Positions 1 to 8,623 of a stretch of DNA of 18,193 bases are shown here, piece after piece (within the stretch, counting starts at the first letter, position 1; every line of letters starts with the position of its first letter). This DNA is from Stenotrophomonas sp. (GTDB lineage: Bacteria > Pseudomonadota > Gammaproteobacteria > Xanthomonadales > Xanthomonadaceae). Location of the stretch: NCBI GenBank assembly GCA_003484865.1, contig DMZT01000048.1:1-18193 (forward strand), written 5' to 3'. The position numbers and the translations under genes were made by a program. The notes below the pieces were generated by a model. It had not been told where the DNA came from. It ran no database searches and saw only the letters and a program-made list of their open reading frames with translations.

Positions 1-512
1 GCTGGGAAGTGTGGTTGAACGGGATGGAAGTCACCCAGTTCACCTATTTCCAGCAGGCCGGCGGCCTGGAGTGCAAGCCGGTGCTCGGCGAGATCACCTA
101 CGGTCTGGAGCGCCTGTGCATGTACCTGCAGAACTGCGACAACGTCTATGACCTGATCTGGACCTATGGTCCGGATGGCACCCCGGTGACCTACGGCGAT
201 GTGTACCTGCAGAACGAGATCGAGCAGAGCACCTACAACTTCGAATACGCCGACGTGGACGAAATGTTCCATCGCTTCGATGCCTGCGAAAAAGAGGCGC
301 AGAAGCTGGTCGATGTCGGCCTGCCGCTGCCGGCCTATGAGCAGGTCTGCAAGGCCAGCCATGCCTTCAACCTGCTGGATGCGCGCCGCGCGATCAGCGT
401 GACCGAGCGCCAGCGCTACATCCTGCGCGTGCGCGCGCTGGCCCAGGCCGTGGCCAGGCTCTACGAGGCCAAGCGCCTGGAAGCCGTGGCCGCCAAGGAG
501 GTGCAGGCATGA
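1..512 (+). CDS. glyQ: Glycine--tRNA ligase alpha subunit, 3' part only
   Basis: This is the catalytic alpha subunit of the bacterial alpha2/beta2 glycyl-tRNA synthetase, which charges tRNA-Gly in the cytoplasm. The gene enters from the left edge; the first whole codon is at position 3, and about 169 C-terminal residues remain of a protein that is usually about 300 residues long. Recognisable family segments are [13 protein letters not shown] near the start and [13 protein letters not shown], which carries the class II motif-3 arginine (GLERL). The C-terminal half is helical and charged and ends in KEVQA. The stop codon TGA (510-512) overlaps the ATG of glyS, so the two subunits are translationally coupled, as expected for a fixed-ratio complex. 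Identity is secure; only the missing 5' part limits the call. Confidence 0.97.
   Translation, partial: WEVWLNGMEVTQFTYFQQAGGLECKPVLGEITYGLERLCMYLQNCDNVYDLIWTYGPDGTPVTYGDVYLQNEIEQSTYNFEYADVDEMFHRFDACEKEAQKLVDVGLPLPAYEQVCKASHAFNLLDARRAISVTERQRYILRVRALAQAVARLYEAKRLEAVAAKEVQA
495..501 (+). promoter_or_regulatory. Ribosome binding site of glyS
   Basis: AAGGAGG is a full Shine-Dalgarno match lying inside the last codons of glyQ, 7 bases before the ATG at 509. It fixes that ATG as the glyS start, rather than the second in-frame ATG at 518, and supports coupled translation of both subunits. Confidence 0.9.
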
Positions 513-2605
513 GCACGATGCAGCCGCTGCTGATTGAACTGGGTACCGAAGAACTGCCGGTCAAGGCGCTGCCGGGCCTGGCCCAGGCCTTCTTCGATGG
601 CGTCGTGGACGGCCTGACCAAGCGGGGCGTGACCATTGAACGCGGCGATGCCAAGCCACTGTCGACCCCGCGTCGCCTGGCCGTGCTGCTGCCCGGCGTG
701 GCGGTTGAGCAGCCGGAACAGCATTCCGAAGTGCTCGGCCCTTACCTGAACATCGCGCTGGATGCCGAGGGTCAGCCGACCAAGGCGCTGCAGGGTTTCG
801 CCGCCAAGGCCGGGATCGACTGGACCGCGCTGGAGCGCACCAGCGATGCCAAGGGCGAGCGCTTCGTACACCGCTCCACCACGCCGGGCGCGCGCACCGC
901 GACGCTGCTGCCGGAGATCCTGCGCGAGGCGATCGCCGCGATGCCGATCCCCAAGCCGATGCGCTGGGGCAGCCACACCTATGGCTTCGCCCGCCCGGTG
1001 CATTGGCTGGTGCTGCTGCACGGCCCGGACATCATCGAGGCCGAGGTGCTGGGCCTGAAGGCTGACCGCATGAGCCGCGGCCATCGCTTCATGCATGACA
1101 AGACCGTGTGGCTGAGCGCGCCGGAGGACTACGTCGCCTCGCTGCAGGCCGCCTACGTGCTGGTCGATGCCGACGCGCGCCGTACCCGCATCGTCGAGCA
1201 GGTCAACGCGGCGGCCGCGCAGGCCGGCGGCCAGGCGCGCATCACTCCGGACAATCTCGAGCAGGTGGTCAACCTGGTCGAATGGCCGGCGCCGGTGCTG
1301 TGCAGTTTCGAGCGCGAGTTCCTGGCGGTGCCGCAGGAAGCGCTGATCGAGACGATGGAGATCAACCAGAAGTTCTTCCCGGTGCTCGATGCCAGCGGCA
1401 AGCTGACCGAGAAGTTCATCGGCATCGCCAACATCGACTCCAAGGACGTGGCCGAAGTGGCCAAGGGCTACGAGCGCGTGATCCGTCCGCGCTTCTCCGA
1501 TGCCAAGTTCTTCTTCGACGAAGATCTGAAGCAGGGTCTGGAATCGATGGGCGATGGCCTGAAGACCGTCACCTACCAGGCCAAGCTGGGCTCGGTCGCC
1601 GACAAAGTGACCCGTGTGGCCGCCCTCGCCGAGGCCATCGCGCCGCAGGTGGGCGTCGAGCCGGTGCTGGCCAAGCGCGCCGCGGTGCTGGCCAAGAACG
1701 ACCTGCAGTCGCGCATGGTCAACGAATTCCCGGAGTTGCAGGGCATAGCCGGCCGGCATTACGCCGTGGTCGGCGGGGAGTCGCCCGAGGTCGCGCTGGC
1801 CATCGACGAGGCCTACCAGCCGCGCTTCGGTGGGGATGACATCGCGCTGTCGCCGCTGGGCAAGGTGCTGGCCATCGCCGAGCGTCTGGATACGCTGGCC
1901 GGTGGTTTTGCCGCAGGCCTGAAGCCGACCGGCAACAAGGATCCGTTCGCGCTGCGCCGCAATGCGCTGGGCCTGGCCCGCACGGTGATCGAGAGCGGAT
2001 TCGACCTGGATCTGCGCGCGCTGATCGCGACCGCCGTGGCGGGCCTGCCGGCGGGCGTGCAGCCCAGTGCCGAACGCAAGACCGAGGCGCTGCCGCAGGA
2101 GCTGTATGACTTCATCATCGACCGCCTGCGCGGCTACTACGCCGACAAGGGCGTGCCGGCCACGCATTTCAACGCGGTGGCCGAGCTGAAGCCGGCCTCG
2201 CTGTACGATTTCGACCGCCGCATCGATGCCATCGGCACCTTCGCCGCGCTGCCGGAAGCCGAAGCGCTGGCCGCGGCCAACAAGCGCATCCGCAACATCC
2301 TGCGCAAGGCCGAGGGCGAGATCCCGGGCATGATCGACCCGGCGCTGCTGGCCGAGCCGGCCGAAAGCGAACTGGCCGAAGCCGTGGAAGCGGCCATCGA
2401 TGACAGCAACGCCAGCCTGCACCAGAAGGACTACGTGAGCGTGTTGAACCGGCTGGCGCGCCTGCGCCCGCAGGTGGACGCGTTCTTCGATGCGGTGATG
2501 GTCAATGCCGAGGATCCCGCGCTGCGGGCCAATCGCCTGGCCCTGCTCAAGCGCCTGGGCGACCGCCTGGGCAGCGTGGCGGCGATCGAACACCTGTCCA
2601 ACTGA
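509..2605 (+). CDS. glyS: Glycine--tRNA ligase beta subunit
   Basis: This is the beta subunit of the tetrameric glycyl-tRNA synthetase, needed for tRNA recognition and anticodon binding. It has 698 residues, close to the roughly 690 of Escherichia coli GlyS. The N-terminal signature [15 protein letters not shown] is diagnostic. Further family segments are [28 protein letters not shown] text around residue 285, [17 protein letters not shown] (about residue 396) and [16 protein letters not shown] (about residue 480). The last 110 or so residues form the DALR-like anticodon-binding region ([19 protein letters not shown]). The start at 509 has an ideal Shine-Dalgarno sequence and overlaps the glyQ stop by ATGA. 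The gene ends in a hairpin terminator candidate about 33 bases downstream. Nothing is truncated, and a frame antisense to almost the whole gene is a shadow. Confidence 0.98.
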   Translation: MSTMQPLLIELGTEELPVKALPGLAQAFFDGVVDGLTKRGVTIERGDAKPLSTPRRLAVLLPGVAVEQPEQHSEVLGPYLNIALDAEGQPTKALQGFAAKAGIDWTALERTSDAKGERFVHRSTTPGARTATLLPEILREAIAAMPIPKPMRWGSHTYGFARPVHWLVLLHGPDIIEAEVLGLKADRMSRGHRFMHDKTVWLSAPEDYVASLQAAYVLVDADARRTRIVEQVNAAAAQAGGQARITPDNLEQVVNLVEWPAPVLCSFEREFLAVPQEALIETMEINQKFFPVLDASGKLTEKFIGIANIDSKDVAEVAKGYERVIRPRFSDAKFFFDEDLKQGLESMGDGLKTVTYQAKLGSVADKVTRVAALAEAIAPQVGVEPVLAKRAAVLAKNDLQSRMVNEFPELQGIAGRHYAVVGGESPEVALAIDEAYQPRFGGDDIALSPLGKVLAIAERLDTLAGGFAAGLKPTGNKDPFALRRNALGLARTVIESGFDLDLRALIATAVAGLPAGVQPSAERKTEALPQELYDFIIDRLRGYYADKGVPATHFNAVAELKPASLYDFDRRIDAIGTFAALPEAEALAAANKRIRNILRKAEGEIPGMIDPALLAEPAESELAEAVEAAIDDSNASLHQKDYVSVLNRLARLRPQVDAFFDAVMVNAEDPALRANRLALLKRLGDRLGSVAAIEHLSN

Positions 2606-2637
2606 CGCGGCGGGGCCGCGCGCCCCACGGTGGACCG

Positions 2638-2670
2638 GAAGGCGCGACGGCTTCGGCTGTTCGCGCCTTC
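2638..2670 (+). terminator. Hairpin terminator candidate after glyS
   Basis: GAAGGCGCGA (2638-2647) pairs perfectly with TCGCGCCTTC (2661-2670). Inside, CGGC (2648-2651) pairs with GCTG (2656-2659, one G-U pair) and closes a UUCG tetraloop, with a single bulged T at 2660. The hairpin is therefore about 14 pairs long with a very stable loop. The downstream T-run is poor (TGCGTTT), so intrinsic termination is likely but not certain. It lies 33 bases after the glyS stop. Confidence 0.65.
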
Positions 2671-2710
2671 TGCGTTTCCGGGAGGGCGGCGCGCTCCGAT
2701 ACTCGTGCCG

Positions 2711-2772
2711 GAAGCGTCATATGGTGTCGCCCCGGTGTCGCGGACGCTTCTGTCCGATGACGTGTTGTCATC
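2711..2772. repeat. Two further hairpins in the glyS-tamA gap
   Basis: The 284-base gap between glyS and tamA holds, after the terminator candidate, an 8-bp inverted repeat GAAGCGTC (2711-2718) / GACGCTTC (2743-2750) with a 24-base loop, and a compact hairpin GATGAC (2756-2761) / GTCATC (2767-2772) with a 5-base loop. I see no convincing small gene here. The role is unknown; they may be backup terminators or a relic. Confidence 0.4.
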
Positions 2773-2854
2773 GATCTCGCCACGTGTGATGCAAGCGACT
2801 TTCTCGCGGAATTTAGCGGCTTCTTCACCGCCGTTCTGAAACAGCCACGCCGAT

Positions 2855-2883
2855 TTCGCATGCTCGCGATGGCCCGTTATGCT
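2855..2883 (+). promoter_or_regulatory. Predicted tamAB promoter, leaderless start
   Basis: TTCGCA (2855-2860) and TATGCT (2878-2883) each match the sigma-70 -35 and -10 consensus at four of six positions and are separated by exactly 17 bases. The expected start of transcription, about 7 bases past the -10 box, falls on or beside the ATG at 2890. The mRNA would thus have almost no leader, which agrees with the lack of a Shine-Dalgarno sequence there. This is a prediction from pattern only. Confidence 0.5.
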
Positions 2884-2889
2884 GTCGCC

Positions 2890-4674
2890 ATGCAGCCAAC
2901 GAAATTCGCCCTTCCGCTGATGTTCCTGTCCCTTGCCACCGCCTCGGTGGCACATGCACGGGGGACCATCGAGAAAGTGGACATCAAAGGATTGGACAAG
3001 GGCGACGATGCCGAGATGATCGAGAACATCGAGGTCTCGCTGTCCCTGTACGACACCATCGGCAAGGTCCAGGGCGAGTCGCGGCTGGAATATCTGTTGT
3101 CCCAGGCAGAGCGCCAGACCCGCGAGGCGCTGGAGCCGTTCGGGTACTACAACCCGACCATCACCGTGGAAAGCCCGCGCGAAGGCGAGAACCTGCGCGT
3201 GGTGATCCAGGTCGAGAAAGGGCCGCCGACCCTGGTCCGCCGCGAGCACATCGACATCACCGGCCCGGCCCAGCTGGACCAGTACCTCCAGGAAGACCTC
3301 GAGAAATTCAAGCCGCGCAAGGGCCAGCGGTTCGAGCACACCGAGTACGAAGCCAGCAAGATCCGGGTCACCCGGCGCCTGGCCGAGCGTGGTTATTTCG
3401 ATGCCGACTTCACCCAGCGCCAGGTGCAGATCACCCGCGCCGAGAACGCGGCCGATGTCGATCTGACCTGGGACAGTGGCCGCCGCTACAACATGGGCGA
3501 GATCCGCTTCCATCAGGATTACTTCGTCGACAAGCTGTTCGACCCGCTGGTGTACTGGGACGAAGGCAGTTACTTCCACGAAGGCAAACTGGACCGCCTG
3601 CGCGAATCGCTGACCAAGCTCGATTACTTCAGCGTGATCGACATCCAGCCGCGCCCGGACCAGGCCGATGACAACGGCGATGTGCCGGTGGACGTCAACC
3701 TAACCCGCGCCAAGCGCACGATCTACACCGCCGGCCTGAGCTACGGCAGCGAGAGTGGCGCCGGTGTGCGCGGTGGCCTGGAGCGGCGCTTCCTCAACAG
3801 CCGCGGCCACAAGATGAACACCCAGCTCGACTATGCGCAGAAGCGCAAGAGCCTGGTCACCAGCTACCGCATCCCGGGCTTTGCCTGGCTCGATGGCTGG
3901 TATGCGTTTACCGCCAGCGCCTATGACGAGCAGACCGATTACATCGACCTGCGCAACTTCAAGCTCTCGGCCAGCCGCAGCGGCGAGATCAACGAGTACT
4001 GGACCGCGATCGCTTCGATCAACGCCCTGCGTGAGCGCTGGCGCTACGCCTCGGGCACCGAGTTCACCGATGCGGTCTACAACACCTCCACGCTGGTCTA
4101 CCCGCAGCTGGTCGCCGACTACGTCAACGTGGACGATGAGATGTTCCCGCGCCGTGGCCTCAGCGGCAGTGCCACCCTGCGTGGCGGCGTCGAAGGTGCG
4201 GGCTCGGACACCAGCTTCGTGCAGGCCAACATGGTGCTGCGCTGGTATGTGCCGATCGGCGACAGCGACCGCCTGATCCTGCGCGGCGAAGGTGGCACCA
4301 CCTGGACCAGCGATCTGGTGGCGATGCCGCCGAGCCTGCGCTTCTTCGCCGGTGGCGACCGCAGCATCCGCGGCTATGCCTTCCGCGAAGTCGGCCCGCG
4401 TACCGCACCACCGGACAAGTACGCGCTCGGCGCGAAGAACCTGGTGGTCGGCTCGGCCGAGTATGAGCATTACTTCAAGGGCGGGCCGTGGGGCGCGGCG
4501 GTATTCGTCGATACCGGCAGCGCGTTCGACAACACCATCGACCTGCACACCGGCGTGGGCTTCGGCGTGCGCTGGAAATCGCCGGTGGGCCCGGTGCGCG
4601 TGGATATCGCGCACGGTCTGAACAACCCGGATTCGCAGTTCCAGCTGTACCTGAACATCGGAGCGGACCTGTGA
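2890..4674 (+). CDS. tamA: TamA, outer-membrane Omp85-family assembly factor
   Basis: TamA is the outer-membrane part of the translocation and assembly module; with TamB it helps insert certain outer-membrane proteins and is implicated in lipid transport across the periplasm. The protein has 594 residues (E. coli TamA 577). Residues 1-23 form a signal peptide (MQPTKFALPL..., cleaved after AHA). Three POTRA domains follow to about residue 260, with FGYYNPTITV and LAERGYFDADF as typical POTRA segments. The rest is a 16-strand barrel with the Omp85 motif RGY at residues 494-496 (GGDRSIRGYAF) and a C-terminal beta strand QFQLYLNIG. The frame is open to ATG 2860, but ATG 2890 directly starts the signal peptide and coincides with a predicted transcription start. 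The stop codon overlaps the tamB start, so both are one operon. Confidence 0.93.
   Translation: MQPTKFALPLMFLSLATASVAHARGTIEKVDIKGLDKGDDAEMIENIEVSLSLYDTIGKVQGESRLEYLLSQAERQTREALEPFGYYNPTITVESPREGENLRVVIQVEKGPPTLVRREHIDITGPAQLDQYLQEDLEKFKPRKGQRFEHTEYEASKIRVTRRLAERGYFDADFTQRQVQITRAENAADVDLTWDSGRRYNMGEIRFHQDYFVDKLFDPLVYWDEGSYFHEGKLDRLRESLTKLDYFSVIDIQPRPDQADDNGDVPVDVNLTRAKRTIYTAGLSYGSESGAGVRGGLERRFLNSRGHKMNTQLDYAQKRKSLVTSYRIPGFAWLDGWYAFTASAYDEQTDYIDLRNFKLSASRSGEINEYWTAIASINALRERWRYASGTEFTDAVYNTSTLVYPQLVADYVNVDDEMFPRRGLSGSATLRGGVEGAGSDTSFVQANMVLRWYVPIGDSDRLILRGEGGTTWTSDLVAMPPSLRFFAGGDRSIRGYAFREVGPRTAPPDKYALGAKNLVVGSAEYEHYFKGGPWGAAVFVDTGSAFDNTIDLHTGVGFGVRWKSPVGPVRVDIAHGLNNPDSQFQLYLNIGADL
4660..4663 (+). 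promoter_or_regulatory. Ribosome binding site that fixes the GTG start of tamB
   Basis: GGAG lies inside the end of tamA, 7 bases before GTG at 4671. It supports GTG 4671 as the tamB start, instead of the upstream ATG at 4488 in the same frame, which would overlap tamA by 187 bases. Confidence 0.75.
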
Positions 4675-7600
4675 GCACGCCGACGCCTTCCGCCCCCGCC
4701 ACCCCGCCGCCCCCGCGCGTGCGTTTCTACCGCAAGCGCCGCTTCTGGGCGTGGTCCGGTTTCACCGTGCTCGGCCTGGTGCTGTTGGCCTTGCTGCTGG
4801 TGTACTGGCTGCTGCAGACCGTGGCGGGCCGCGATGTGCTGCTGGCCCAGGTGGTCGCGCGGTTGCCGGTCGGCGCCTCGCTCACCTGGAGCAAGGTCGA
4901 TGGCCCGGTCGCAGGGCCGCTGGTGCTGCACGATCTGGACTTCCGCTACGACGACATCCATTTCACCGCTGAACGCGCCTACCTGGATCCGGACATCCGG
5001 CCGCTGCTGGGCCGCAAGCTGCAGCTCGATGCACTGCAGATCAAGAACGCCACGTTGAACCTGGCCAAGAGCGATGAGCCGTTCGAGCTGCCCTCGTGGC
5101 CGGACTCGCTGCCGCAGATTGAAATGCCGCTGGCGATCCAGGCCGACACCATCATCATCGATGGCTTCCGGATCACCCAGGCGCAGCAGCCGCTGATCGA
5201 CATCGCCAAGGTGCGCGGTGGGCTGGAGATCGCCAATGGCGAATTCCGCGCGCGCCAGCTGATCGTGGACAGCAGCTACGGCGATTTCCGCGTGGACGGG
5301 CATTACCTGCCGCGCAGCGATTACGACACCGACATCACCCTCGGCGCGCTGATGCCGGCGCCGCGCGGGCGTACCCCGGCGCGCCTGGGCCTGGTCGCCC
5401 GCGGTGACCTGGGCCATATGGAAGTGGCGATCGCCGGCAATGCACCGGCACCGCTGCAGGCCAGCCTCGTGTTCGATGGCCGCACCGACCCGGTGTGGAA
5501 ACTCGCTGCGCGCAGCAAGGAACTGGACCTGGCCCTGCTGGTGCCGGGGATGGACGCGAGCACCAGCACGCCGATGGCGCTGGAGGTGCAGGCCGACGGC
5601 AAGGGTGGCCAGGCCAATCTGCAGGGCAGCTTCAAGCAGGGCGACATCGCGGTGGAACTGGCACCGTCCAAGGTCGGCCTGGCCGACCAGGTACTGACCG
5701 TGTCGCCGCTGCAGGTGAAGGGCTTCGGTGGACAGGCGCGGCTGGAAGGCATTGCCGATTTCACCGACAAGGAAAATGCCAGCCTGCGCTTCTCCATCGT
5801 CGCCAACGACCTCACCTTCGTGCCCGCCGCCGATACCACCACCCCGGGCGCGGCTGCGCCGGTGCCGGTGACGCTGAGAGAAGGGCGCATGGGCCTGGCC
5901 GGCACGCTGAAGGCGTGGGCGGCGGTTGGCCGTGCCTCGGTGGAACGCGAGAAGCAGGTGGCCGATCTGCAGTTCGACGTGCGCGGCAATGACCAGGCCG
6001 CCGTGATCAAACAGCTGCAGGCCAGCACGCCGGGCGGTTCGCTCGACGTGACCGGGCAGGTGGCCTGGGCGCCGCAGTTGGATTGGGACGTGGCCGCCAA
6101 ACTGGCCGGCTTCGATCCGGGCTACTTCGCGCCGGGCTGGGACGGCAAGCTGTCCGGTTCGTTTGCCTCGAAGGGCCGCCAGTTGCCGCCGCCCGCCGGC
6201 AGTCCGGCCGGTACCGCTGGCAGCTACGAAGCCACCGTCGATGTGCCCGGCATCAAGGGCACGCTGCGCAAGCGCGCGCTGGATGCACAGGGCAAGTTCG
6301 CGCTGCGCGGCGAGCAGGGCGAGGGCAACCTCCGGCTGGCGCTGGGCAACAGCCGCCTGACCGCCAAGGGCTCGGTCGGCGACCGCCTGGATATCGATGC
6401 GCAGCTGGAGCCGGTGCAGCTGGACGACCTGCTGCCCAACAGCAGCGGCAGCCTGCGCGGCCACGTGCTGATCAAGGGCGCGCGTACCGCGCCGGACATC
6501 ACCGCCGATCTGGTCGGCAGCGGCCTGCGCTGGGACGACTGGAGCGCCGAGGCGATCAGCATCAAGGGGCGCCTGCCGTGGCAGGGCGACAGTGGCACGC
6601 TGGCGGTGCAGGGCAGCAAGGTGCAGGTCGGCATGCTGCTGGACACGCTCAACGTGGATGCCCGCGGCAGTCTCTCCAATCTGCGTCTGGATGCACAGAC
6701 GAAGAACGAACTGGGTGCGGTCGCGCTGCAGGGCGGCGTGCGCCAGCAGGGCCAGACCTGGCGCGGTGACCTCACCGCGCTGCGCATCGCACCGATGAAG
6801 GGCGATGCCTGGAGCCTGCGCGCACCGGCCACCTTCAGCGTGCAGGGCAGCAACTTCACCCTGAGCGATGCCTGCCTGGGGTCGGCCACCGGTGGCGCAC
6901 TGTGCGCCAGCGCGAACTGGCCGCGCGAAGGCCTGCTGGTGCGTGGCGATGCGCTGCCGCTGGCGCTGGTGCAGCCGTGGCTGCCCCCGCAGTCCGGGCG
7001 CCGCATCTTCCTGCGCGGTGAAGTGAATCTGGATGGGCGCATCCGCCCCCGCGGCAACGCGTGGGAAGGCAGTGCCTCGGTCACCTCGCGCGAAGGCGGG
7101 GTACGCCTGGGCGACAACGCGCGTGGCGAGCTGGTGCGTTACGACCAGTTCTCGGTGAACCTGGAGATGACCCCGCAGCAGATCAACGCCAAGCTCGGTG
7201 TCGGTTTCCAGGGCGACGGCTTCGTCGATGCCAAGGTGCAGACCGGCTGGGATGCCAACGCGCCGCTGACCGGCGAGCTGTACATGAACATCGCGCGGCT
7301 GTACTGGCTGGAACTGTTCTCGCCCGACATCGTGCGCCCAACCGGCCTGATCGAAGGCCACGTGAGTCTGCGCGGCACCCGTGGTACGCCGTCATTGGGC
7401 GGTGAGGCCACGCTGAGCAAGTTCAATGGCGAGTTACCTGCGCTCGGCCTGACCTTCGCCGAAGGCAAGGGCAGCTTCACCGCGCAGCCGGACGGCTCGG
7501 CCAAGATCACCGCGCAGGCCAACTCCGGCAAGGGCACGCTGTACGTGGATGGCGGGCTGTCGTGGTTCGGCGATGCACAGCCGCTGCAGCTGCATATCCA

Positions 7601-8516
7601 CGGCGAAAACGTGCTGCTGGCCAACACCAGCGAGCTGCGCGTGATCGCCAACCCGAACCTGGACTTCACGTTGGCCGGCAGCGCGATGCAGCTGCGTGGC
7701 ACCGTGCACGTCCCCGAAGCGGATCTGGACCTGGAGCGCCTGGATCGTGGCACCTCGGTCTCCGAAGATGTGGTGGTGCTGGACCCGGTCGATCCGGAAG
7801 AGGGGCCCAGCTCGCCGCTGGACATGGACCTGACCGTGAGCCTGGGCGACGAGGTCAAGATGGCCGGGTTCGGCCTGAAGGGTGCGCTGACCGGCAAGAT
7901 GCAGGTGTGGGCACGCCCGGGGCGTGAGATGACCGCCAACGGCGGGCTGGAAGTCAGTGGGCGCTACAAGGCCTACGGCCAGGACCTGACCATCACCCGC
8001 GGCAACTTGAACTGGAACTACAACGCGGTCTCCGATCCGCGCATCAACATCCGTGCCCAGCGCGCCGTCGGCGATGTCACCGCCGGCATCGACGTGACCG
8101 GGCGGGCGCAGTCGCCGCGCGTGGATGTGTGGTCGGAACCGGCGATGTCGCAGTCCGAAGCACTGGCCTACCTGGTGCTGGGACGCAGCCTCACCGGTGC
8201 CAGCAGCGATCAGGCCCAGCAGGTCAACGCGGCCTCGGCGGCGCTGTCGGCCGGCAGCGGCCTGCTCGCCTCGCAGCTGGGCGCCAAGCTTGGCCTGGAC
8301 GACGCCGGCGTGAGCCAGTCGCGCGCGCTGGGTGGCTCGGTGATCGGCTTCGGCAAGTACATCTCGCCCAAGCTGTACATCGGCTACGGCGTCTCGCTGG
8401 TCGGCAGTGGCTCGGTGCTGACGCTGAAGTACCTGCTGCGCCGTGGCTTCGATGCGGAGCTGGAATCGAGCACGGTGGAGAACCGTGGGTCGTTGAACTG
8501 GCGAAAAGAAAAGTAG
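4671..8516 (+). CDS. tamB: TamB, inner-membrane-anchored translocation and assembly module protein
   Basis: TamB is a very long AsmA-like, bridge-type protein anchored in the inner membrane and reaching across the periplasm to TamA. From the GTG start it has 1281 residues (E. coli TamB 1259). A proline-rich, basic N-terminus (residues 1-25) precedes one membrane segment at about residues 26-48 (WAWSGFTVLGLVLLALLL). The body is repetitive beta sequence with alternating hydrophobic residues. The C-terminal DUF490/TamB region is clear: GNLNWNYNAVSDPRINIRA, WSEPAMSQSEALAYLVLGRS, and YISPKLYIGYGVSLVGSG near the end. GTGA overlap with tamA indicates coupled translation. The stop codon TAG is formed by the GTAG head of a palindromic repeat. 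Confidence in identity is high; the start is supported by GGAG and the overlap. Confidence 0.93.
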   Translation: MSTPTPSAPATPPPPRVRFYRKRRFWAWSGFTVLGLVLLALLLVYWLLQTVAGRDVLLAQVVARLPVGASLTWSKVDGPVAGPLVLHDLDFRYDDIHFTAERAYLDPDIRPLLGRKLQLDALQIKNATLNLAKSDEPFELPSWPDSLPQIEMPLAIQADTIIIDGFRITQAQQPLIDIAKVRGGLEIANGEFRARQLIVDSSYGDFRVDGHYLPRSDYDTDITLGALMPAPRGRTPARLGLVARGDLGHMEVAIAGNAPAPLQASLVFDGRTDPVWKLAARSKELDLALLVPGMDASTSTPMALEVQADGKGGQANLQGSFKQGDIAVELAPSKVGLADQVLTVSPLQVKGFGGQARLEGIADFTDKENASLRFSIVANDLTFVPAADTTTPGAAAPVPVTLREGRMGLAGTLKAWAAVGRASVEREKQVADLQFDVRGNDQAAVIKQLQASTPGGSLDVTGQVAWAPQLDWDVAAKLAGFDPGYFAPGWDGKLSGSFASKGRQLPPPAGSPAGTAGSYEATVDVPGIKGTLRKRALDAQGKFALRGEQGEGNLRLALGNSRLTAKGSVGDRLDIDAQLEPVQLDDLLPNSSGSLRGHVLIKGARTAPDITADLVGSGLRWDDWSAEAISIKGRLPWQGDSGTLAVQGSKVQVGMLLDTLNVDARGSLSNLRLDAQTKNELGAVALQGGVRQQGQTWRGDLTALRIAPMKGDAWSLRAPATFSVQGSNFTLSDACLGSATGGALCASANWPREGLLVRGDALPLALVQPWLPPQSGRRIFLRGEVNLDGRIRPRGNAWEGSASVTSREGGVRLGDNARGELVRYDQFSVNLEMTPQQINAKLGVGFQGDGFVDAKVQTGWDANAPLTGELYMNIARLYWLELFSPDIVRPTGLIEGHVSLRGTRGTPSLGGEATLSKFNGELPALGLTFAEGKGSFTAQPDGSAKITAQANSGKGTLYVDGGLSWFGDAQPLQLHIHGENVLLANTSELRVIANPNLDFTLAGSAMQLRGTVHVPEADLDLERLDRGTSVSEDVVVLDPVDPEEGPSSPLDMDLTVSLGDEVKMAGFGLKGALTGKMQVWARPGREMTANGGLEVSGRYKAYGQDLTITRGNLNWNYNAVSDPRINIRAQRAVGDVTAGIDVTGRAQSPRVDVWSEPAMSQSEALAYLVLGRSLTGASSDQAQQVNAASAALSAGSGLLASQLGAKLGLDDAGVSQSRALGGSVIGFGKYISPKLYIGYGVSLVGSGSVLTLKYLLRRGFDAELESSTVENRGSLNWRKEK

Positions 8517-8537
8517 ATCACGACCGTTGGTCGTGAT
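8513..8537 (+). repeat. SMAG-like GTAG palindrome at the tamB stop codon
   Basis: The tetranucleotide GTAG (8513-8516) is followed by ATCACGACC (8517-8525), loop GTT, and GGTCGTGAT (8529-8537), a perfect 9-bp stem. The GTAG head plus short stem-loop is the architecture of the REP-type SMAG elements known in Stenotrophomonas. It shares the core CACGACCGTTGGTCGTG with the copies near 10795 and 18144. The stop codon of tamB lies in the head, and the hairpin could also end or stabilise the tamAB message. Confidence 0.8.
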
Positions 8538-8563
8538 GCGGGTGCTTGCCCAACCATCGGCCG

Positions 8564-8592
8564 TTGCCCCTGCCGGGCGCAGCGGCTAAGGT
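8564..8592 (+). promoter_or_regulatory. Predicted promoter of the S46 peptidase gene
   Basis: TTGCCC (8564-8569) and TAAGGT (8587-8592) are separated by exactly 17 bases and match each consensus hexamer at four of six positions. Transcription would start near 8600, giving a leader of about 25 bases before ATG 8624. No good Shine-Dalgarno sequence is visible in that leader. Confidence 0.55.
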
Positions 8593-8623
8593 CTCGGGCT
8601 GTTCTGACGTACCGGATGTGCCC

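Noticed and set aside
461..2593. 710-codon open frame antisense to glyS
   Set aside because: It is complementary to an unmistakable glyS, has low-complexity His/Gln/Arg/Gly-rich translation, and arises from high third-position GC. No family is recognisable.
2808..2839. Possible sigma-E promoter before tamA (GGAATTT and TCTGA)
   Set aside because: Both boxes look right, but the spacer is 20 bases against the usual roughly 16, and the leader would be about 45 bases longer than the better-placed sigma-70-like pair.
2431..3579. 382-codon minus-strand frame across the glyS-tamA gap
   Set aside because: It overlaps two real genes and the terminator hairpin, and its sequence has no recognisable domain.
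4470..7361. 963-codon open frame antisense to tamB
   Set aside because: Same GC-driven shadow; composition is Arg/Gln/His/Ala-rich without domains, and tamB is well supported on the other strand.
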